The notes under the pieces are model-generated. The model made no database searches and was not told where the DNA came from. It saw nothing but the letters and a program-made list of their open reading frames with translations. A DNA stretch of 64,000 bases, from NCBI GenBank assembly GCA_039931065.1, contig JBDTSP010000001.1, positions 124,001 through 188,000 of the forward strand, in the 5' to 3' direction. A program made the translations under genes and the position numbers. Source of the stretch: CADEED01 sp039931065. GTDB taxonomy: Bacteria > Pseudomonadota > Gammaproteobacteria > Steroidobacterales > Steroidobacteraceae. Positions 59,273-64,000 of the stretch are shown piece after piece. The stretch's first letter is position 1, and each line of letters opens with the position of its first letter.

Positions 59273-60010
59273 CTATATGGGCTCCGCGCCACGTTCGAGA
59301 AAACGCAGCGACCATTCGAGCGGGGTCTCCGCATCGTGGTTATAGGCGCGCCGCCATTGCGGCGGCGCGTTCTCCCGCCAGCTGCGCATGGTCGACCCGC
59401 CCACCAGGACCGCCGGCCCCGGCGGTAGTTCGAAGCCGCCCGCCGCGGAAAAATTGCCGATGGCCGACGGGCTCCAGAAGGCGAACCCAAGCGCCGGCTT
59501 CGCGTTGCGCAGCGCGGCCAGTTCGTGCGCGAGGTTCGCCGGCGCCACGGTCGCGTATACCGCCTGCGTACGCACACGCAGGCGTGCGCCGAGAGTCGCA
59601 ACGGCGGCAAGGTGCTCCGGCTGGCGCAGCGCCGCGTCGCTGGTTGGATAGAAAACGTCGGCGCCGTCGGGCAACAGGTTCGACTGGCTGACGGCCTGCG
59701 CCAGTTCCAGCACGCCACCATGCGCCGCGATCGATACCTTGATTCCGCGCGCTTCGAGCGTCGCGGACGTGGTCGGCGCAATCGCGGCCACCAGAGTGCC
59801 GTGCGGCACTTCGACGCGCGCGGCCGCGGCGCGGCTGGTGACGAACAGCAGCGCGGGTCCGGCGGCGCCTATCTGCCGCAGCTCGGGCCATTCGCGCCAC
59901 TGGTGTTCGATGCAGCAGATCGCGAGCGCATCGAATGACTGCCGCCGCAGCTGGATGACGAGGCTGTCGGCGTGCGGCTGAGACTTGGTGATGATCCACG
60001 AAAACGGCAA
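59273..60010 (-). CDS. hemD: Uroporphyrinogen-III synthase (HemD)
   Basis: A 245-residue protein of the HemD fold, about the usual length. The N-terminus begins PFSWIITKSQPHADSLVIQL, the second domain has GVLELAQAVSQSNLLPDGAD and LRVRTQAVYATV, and LGFAFWSPSAIGNFS is near the C-terminus. It closes hydroxymethylbilane to uroporphyrinogen III. The best start is TTG 60010, with GGAG six bases before; earlier starts (TTG 60046, GTG 60097) lack a ribosome site and overlap the hemE leader. The sequence is divergent but its position opposite hemE supports the call. Confidence 0.82.
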   Translation of the reverse strand: MPFSWIITKSQPHADSLVIQLRRQSFDALAICCIEHQWREWPELRQIGAAGPALLFVTSRAAAARVEVPHGTLVAAIAPTTSATLEARGIKVSIAAHGGVLELAQAVSQSNLLPDGADVFYPTSDAALRQPEHLAAVATLGARLRVRTQAVYATVAPANLAHELAALRNAKPALGFAFWSPSAIGNFSAAGGFELPPGPAVLVGGSTMRSWRENAPPQWRRAYNHDAETPLEWSLRFLERGAEPI

Positions 60011-60135
60011 TGGCGACTCCGTCAGGGATGTTAGCTGCGTATTCAAAGAAGCGTTTTGGCCGTGACAGAGCTGTGACAGATCGCGGCTGGTGCGCACGTA
60101 CGCTCGCGTTTGATTTCAATGGAGTTTAACGTCCC

Positions 60136-61170
60136 ATGCATCCGCGCGAGCGTTTCCTGGCGGCATTGCGCGGCGACGCGCTCGACCGGCCCCCCGTTTG
60201 GCTCATGCGACAGGCTGGTCGTTACCTGCCGGGTTATCGCGCGCTGCGCGCCGAGCACAGTTTCTGGGACGTCTGCCAGAACCCCGAACTGTCCACGCGC
60301 GCGGCGCTCGAGCCGCTCGATCGGTATGCGCTCGACGCGGCGATCGTATTCTCCGACATCCTGGTCGTCCCGCTTGCGATGGGCCTCGGCGTGACGTTTG
60401 GGCCTGGCGAAGGACCGCGCATCGCAAAGCCGCTGCGCTGCGCCGCCGATTACGACGCGTGGCAGCTCGATGGTGTGCAGGGTCGCATCGCCTACCTGCC
60501 GCGCGCGGTCGCGCACCTCAAGCAGACCCTCAACGATCGCTACGGCATCCTGGGATTCGCGGGCGCGCCGTTCACGTTGTTCGCCTACTGCGTCGAGGGT
60601 GGCGGCAGCGAAGATTTTCGCGAGGCTCGCACGCTCATGCATCGCGACCCCGCGCTGGCGCGCCGCGCGCTCAACTCGATAGCCGACGTCGTTGCCGATC
60701 TGCTGCTGGCGCAGGTGGATGCCGGCGCCGATGCCGTGCAGTTGTTCGATTCCTGGGGCGGCCTGCTCGCGCCGGATGAATACCGGGACTTCGCGCTGCC
60801 GGCCCTGCAACGCATCACCGAAAAGTTGAACGCGCGGAAAGTGCCGACCTTGCTGTTCGTGCGTGGCGGCCATCACCTGCTGCCGTTGCTGGGCGAGAGC
60901 GGCGTTACCGGCTTCTCGCTCGACTGGCGCACCGAATGGCAGGTCGCGCGCGACCTCTACCCGAATCACCTGCTGCAGGGAAACATCGACCCGGTGTTGT
61001 TGTTAGGCAGTGCCGATGTCATCCGTCAGCGCACCCGCGCCTTGCTGGAGACGATGAAACGCACCACCGGCGGCAGGAACTGCATCCTCAATCTCGGGCA
61101 CGGCATCCTGCCAGGAACGCCGCCGGATACCGTCGCCGCGCTGGTCGAGACCGCGACGGAATTTGCTTAA
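60136..61170 (+). CDS. hemE: Uroporphyrinogen decarboxylase (HemE)
   Basis: A 344-residue enzyme. Conserved elements are RPPVWLMRQAGRYLPGYR (residues 18-35; two arginines bind substrate carboxylates), ILVVPLAMGLGVTFGPGEGP, QLFDSWGGLLAPDEY and GNIDPVLLLGS. It removes four acetate carboxyls from uroporphyrinogen III to give coproporphyrinogen III, without cofactor. First gene of the cluster hemE-hemA-hemC-hemL; hemD is divergent, so most of the early tetrapyrrole route is together. Confidence 0.93.
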   Translation: MHPRERFLAALRGDALDRPPVWLMRQAGRYLPGYRALRAEHSFWDVCQNPELSTRAALEPLDRYALDAAIVFSDILVVPLAMGLGVTFGPGEGPRIAKPLRCAADYDAWQLDGVQGRIAYLPRAVAHLKQTLNDRYGILGFAGAPFTLFAYCVEGGGSEDFREARTLMHRDPALARRALNSIADVVADLLLAQVDAGADAVQLFDSWGGLLAPDEYRDFALPALQRITEKLNARKVPTLLFVRGGHHLLPLLGESGVTGFSLDWRTEWQVARDLYPNHLLQGNIDPVLLLGSADVIRQRTRALLETMKRTTGGRNCILNLGHGILPGTPPDTVAALVETATEFA

Positions 61171-61175
61171 GCGTC

Positions 61176-62252
61176 ATGATCCCGCTTGCCCTGGTCGGCA
61201 TGAGTTATCGCGAAGCGCCGTCCGCGGTGCGCGCGGCCCTCGCCGCCTTCGATTCCGGGGCCAGCGGACCTTCCAAACAACTGCTCGACGCCGGTGAGGT
61301 CTCCGGAATCGTGCGCATCGAGAGCTGCGCGCGGGTGGAGTGGTTGCTGGCTTCCGCCCGTCCGTCCTGGGCAGCCGAGTTGTTCGGTGCCGCGTTGATC
61401 GGCGCCGCTGAAAATCCCGACCATCTGCGGCCGCGCGCGCGACACGGCGCTGCCGCCGTCGGCGGCCTGTTGCGGGTCGCGGCCGGGCTCGATTCCGTCG
61501 CGCAGGGCGAACATGCCATCGGCAACCAGGTGTTGCGTTCGTTCGAACGCGCCCATGAGGCCGGCACCGTGTGCCGAAATCTGCACGTCGCCTGGCGCGG
61601 AGTCGGTGAAATGCTCAATCGCGCGCGGCGCATCCTGCCGCAGGGGCGCACCGGCGGCGTGCAGGCGCTGGTGTTGCAGCGGATGTCCGACGCACCGCGC
61701 GACGCGCCGATCGCCGTCTTCGGTCTCGGCGAGATAGGCCGCGCCATGCTGCGCGCCCTGGCGGATGCGGGCTTCACGGCCGTGGAAAGTTTCAATCGCG
61801 CCAGCATGCGAGCCTTCGATGGCGCGGTCACGCGCGCGCACACGGTCATCGTTGCCTCGGGCGCGCCGCATGCGTGGCTGACGCTGCCGGACGGTCACGG
61901 GCGTCCGGTGTTCGATCTCGGCAGCCCGCTGCAACTGATCGCATCGCCGGGCTGGAAGCTGACCACGCTCGATGAGTTGCTGGATGGCTCCGGCGCGATA
62001 CTTCCCGAAGATCAATACGCTGCGCTCGACGCCGAGTGCGCCGGCAGCGCGGAGAAGGTGTGCCAGACATTGCTGGCGCCGCCGCCCAGCGACACACTGG
62101 CGACGATGACCGCCATGCGCTCGGAATTCATGCAAAACAAACTACCCGGCCTGCTCGAAGGACTGCCGCCCCAACGGGCCCGCAAGCTGACCTCCGAAAT
62201 GAACGCGGTGCTGCACGAGTTCATCTGCGCCGCGCGGCGGGAAGCTCCATGA
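61176..62252 (+). CDS. hemA: Divergent, short glutamyl-tRNA reductase (HemA-like)
   Basis: A 358-residue protein, about 60 residues below the usual ~420. It retains the order of GluTR domains: a catalytic block with nucleophile cysteine in RIESCARVEW (Cys51; normally STCNRTE), LRVAAGLDSVAQGEHAIGNQ, the NADPH domain IAVFGLGEIGRAMLRALADA, and a short C-terminal dimer helix. The Asn and Thr of the CNRTE motif are changed to Ala and Val. GluTR reduces glutamyl-tRNA to glutamate-1-semialdehyde, first step of the C5 route; hemL downstream uses it. The start is ATG 61176, six bases after hemE. Confidence 0.78.
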   Translation: MIPLALVGMSYREAPSAVRAALAAFDSGASGPSKQLLDAGEVSGIVRIESCARVEWLLASARPSWAAELFGAALIGAAENPDHLRPRARHGAAAVGGLLRVAAGLDSVAQGEHAIGNQVLRSFERAHEAGTVCRNLHVAWRGVGEMLNRARRILPQGRTGGVQALVLQRMSDAPRDAPIAVFGLGEIGRAMLRALADAGFTAVESFNRASMRAFDGAVTRAHTVIVASGAPHAWLTLPDGHGRPVFDLGSPLQLIASPGWKLTTLDELLDGSGAILPEDQYAALDAECAGSAEKVCQTLLAPPPSDTLATMTAMRSEFMQNKLPGLLEGLPPQRARKLTSEMNAVLHEFICAARREAP

Positions 62253-63232
62253 GCGCGAACTCGACCAACCAGCGGCGGATCGGTTCACGCGGCAGCGATC
62301 TGGCGCTATGGCAATCGCGTACCGTCTTGGCGGCGTTGCAGCAGCGCGCGCCCGCGCCGGCCTGGGAATCCGACATCACCGTGATCGCAACACGCGGCGA
62401 CCTGGATCAGTCGCCGTTGCTGGTCGGCAAGATGGAAAAGGGTTTCTTCACGCGCGAGCTCGAACTCGCATTGCTCGACATGCGCATCGATCTCGTCGTG
62501 CATTCGTTGAAGGACCTGCCCACGGCGATGCCGGACGGCTTGCTCAATCGCACCATATTGCCGCGCGCGACCGCCGCCGACTGGCTGCTGGTGCGCCACG
62601 AATTTCTGGCGCCGCGCGAAGACGGGCTGTTGCCGCTGAAAAATGGCGCGCGCGTCGGCGCATCCTCGTTGCGCCGCGCCGCCTTGTTGGGGCGGTTCGC
62701 ACCGCAGGCCATGTCGGTGCCGCTGCGTGGCAACGTGCCCACCCGGCTGCGCCGGCTCGCCGAAGGTGCCAACGTCGATGCCATCGTGCTGGCGGCCGCG
62801 GGTTTGACGCGTCTCGCGCTCGACCTGTCGGCATTCGTGGTGGTCGAACTACCACCCGAGTGGTGGATCCCGGCGCCCGGGCAGGGCGCGCTCGGCGCGC
62901 AGTGCCGCGCCGGCGACGACGAAATCGAAGCGCAGATTGCCATGCTGGCCGATGCCGGCTGTGTGTCGGCCACCCGCTTGGAGCGCGAGTTCCTGCGCGT
63001 CATCGAAGGTGGCTGCTCCACGCCATTCGGCTGTTACGTCGTGGGCAATCGCGCGCACCTGGGCATGGCTACCGAGCGTGGCTGGGCCGCGCGCAGCATC
63101 GACATTCCGCCAGACTTGTTAGAGGACTCAAAACGTGACTCATTCATCCGCGGGGCAGTTGCCGGCTGCAAACCCATCGACCCCTCAGAAACTGCCGCTC
63201 TCGCGTTCGGCCGAACTGTACGCGCGAGCTGA
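62249..63232 (+). CDS. hemC: Porphobilinogen deaminase (HemC)
   Basis: A 327-residue enzyme. Diagnostic stretches are GSRGSDLALWQSR, HSLKDLPTAMPDG, VGASSLRRAALLG, PLRGNVPTRLRRL and PAPGQGALGAQCR; the dipyrromethane-cofactor cysteine is Cys256 in EGGCSTPFGCY. It polymerises four porphobilinogens to hydroxymethylbilane. It overlaps the hemA stop by four bases (ATGA). Its last ~98 bases overlap the GTG start proposed for hemL in another frame. Confidence 0.9.
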   Translation: MSANSTNQRRIGSRGSDLALWQSRTVLAALQQRAPAPAWESDITVIATRGDLDQSPLLVGKMEKGFFTRELELALLDMRIDLVVHSLKDLPTAMPDGLLNRTILPRATAADWLLVRHEFLAPREDGLLPLKNGARVGASSLRRAALLGRFAPQAMSVPLRGNVPTRLRRLAEGANVDAIVLAAAGLTRLALDLSAFVVVELPPEWWIPAPGQGALGAQCRAGDDEIEAQIAMLADAGCVSATRLEREFLRVIEGGCSTPFGCYVVGNRAHLGMATERGWAARSIDIPPDLLEDSKRDSFIRGAVAGCKPIDPSETAALAFGRTVRAS

Positions 63233-64000
63233 AGCGCTCATCCCCGCGGGTGTATCGAGCCCGGTGCGGGCCTTCCGCAAGGTGGGCGGCACTCCCATCT
63301 TCTTCAAGCAGGCGCAGGGCGCCTATGCGACGGATGAAGATGGCAACCGTTATCTGGACTTCTGCATGGCGTGGGGCCCGTTGATTCTCGGGCACGCGCA
63401 CCCGCGCGTGGTCGAAGCCGTGCAACGCGCGGCAACGGATGGTCTGGCTTTCGGCACCGCGCATCGCGCCGAAGGTGAGCTCGCGGAGCGTGTGCTCGCG
63501 GCCTATCCGTACGCCAAACAAGTTCGCTTCGTTGTCAGCGGCACCGAGGCGGTTGCCACCGCCGTGCGTATCGCCCGCGCATCGAATGGCCGCCGCCGCA
63601 TTCTGAAGTTCGACGGCTGTTATCACGGCCACGTCGATTCACTGATGGTCAAAGCGGGCAGTGGCGTGATCACGCAAGGTCTCGCCGACAGCGCCGGCGT
63701 GCCTGCCCAGGTGGCGGCCGACACGCTGGTAATTCCGCTCGGCGACGTCGCGGCGCTCGAGCAGGCGTTCAAGGAGCAGGGCAAGGACATCGCCGCTGCC
63801 ATCATCGAGCCGCTGCCGGCCAACAACGGGCTGCTGATCCAGTCGCGTGAATACCTGCAGAAGTTGCGCGAGCTCACGCGCGCGAACGGTACCGTGCTCA
63901 TCTTCGACGAAGTGATCACCGGCTTCCGCTTCGGTTTCCACGGCTACGACAAGTTGTTAGGCATCGAGCCCGACCTCACCACGCTTGGCAAGATCGTCGG
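63135..64000 (+). CDS. hemL: Glutamate-1-semialdehyde 2,1-aminomutase (HemL), 3' end outside window
   Basis: 288 residues are visible from GTG 63135. AGAGG lies nine bases before it. Signatures are SRSAELYARAEALIPAGVSS, FVVSGTEAVATAVRIAR, DGCYHGHVDSLM, IIEPLPANNGLL and LIFDEVITGFRFG, and the window ends at TTLGKIVG, whose Lys binds pyridoxal phosphate. It converts glutamate-1-semialdehyde to 5-aminolevulinate. Codons before SRSAELY are poorly conserved, so a later start cannot be excluded, but any good start still lies inside or at the end of hemC. Confidence 0.9.
   Translation, partial: MTHSSAGQLPAANPSTPQKLPLSRSAELYARAEALIPAGVSSPVRAFRKVGGTPIFFKQAQGAYATDEDGNRYLDFCMAWGPLILGHAHPRVVEAVQRAATDGLAFGTAHRAEGELAERVLAAYPYAKQVRFVVSGTEAVATAVRIARASNGRRRILKFDGCYHGHVDSLMVKAGSGVITQGLADSAGVPAQVAADTLVIPLGDVAALEQAFKEQGKDIAAAIIEPLPANNGLLIQSREYLQKLRELTRANGTVLIFDEVITGFRFGFHGYDKLLGIEPDLTTLGKIV

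Overview
The window is about 64 kb of high-GC DNA, densely coded on both strands. The gene families (HrpB, YaeQ, EpmB, EptA, Spy/CpxP with CpxRA, BamE-like and Omp85 proteins, many Tat-exported or lipoprotein enzymes) indicate a Gram-negative gammaproteobacterium. Many secreted carbohydrate-active proteins and a rhizobial-type rhamnose locus suggest an environmental plant-polysaccharide degrader, something like the Steroidobacteraceae/Nevskiales. That placement is inference from gene content; no rRNA gene is present.

Layout. 1-7.9 kb: end of the helicase hrpB, a TMEM175-type channel, a DUF2799 lipoprotein, a Tat-exported PhoX phosphatase divergent from a thioredoxin-like lipoprotein, and an SPFH membrane protein with a small ribbon-helix-helix protein behind a perfect palindrome. 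8.0-8.35 kb: a tRNA-Ile(CAT) split in its anticodon loop by a 257-nt group I intron. 8.7-22.5 kb: a TPR-GGDEF protein, a BtrH-like protein, YaeQ, a GH3 beta-glucosidase, an SDR/amine-oxidase pair, a glucose/sorbosone dehydrogenase with Ig-like modules, a BamE-like protein, an alpha/beta hydrolase and an S41 protease. 22.6-31 kb: a small lipoprotein, gene debris, an outer-membrane protein divergent from an Omp85-EptA pair, and a CpxP-CpxR-CpxA envelope-stress operon with a CpxR-type box. 31-36.6 kb: a DUF1080 protein, EpmB, and an ECF sigma factor coupled to a VWA protein that carries a TonB-receptor-plug-like peptide. 37-40 kb: a Fur-box-controlled PepSY/DUF2271/DUF4198/ApbE operon. 40-44.7 kb: a BrkB family protein and a kdgT-dtnK-pdxA2 acid-sugar operon. 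45.4-57 kb: a full L-rhamnose locus. 57-58.6 kb: an oligogalacturonate-lyase-like protein and a GH39 remnant. 58.7-64 kb: a bacterioferritin-like protein and a haem cluster (hemD divergent from hemE-hemA-hemC-hemL).

How the genes work together. The rhamnose locus can take rhamnose from uptake (RhaSTPQ) through RhaK, RhaI and RhaD to DHAP plus L-lactaldehyde. The dehydrogenase half of RhaD gives L-lactate, and the adjacent FMN L-lactate dehydrogenase gives pyruvate. Oligogalacturonate-lyase-like, KdgT, GH3 and decayed GH39/GH78-like pieces point to pectin and hemicellulose as the wider substrate. The haem cluster supplies most of the C5 route from glutamyl-tRNA to coproporphyrinogen, lacking only hemB here.

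The most unusual items are the group I intron in the tRNA, the TonB-plug-like insert in the VWA partner of an ECF sigma factor, an eight-unit 18-bp minisatellite inserted in frame into rhaD, and two REP-like palindromes that almost exactly fill the gaps between genes.
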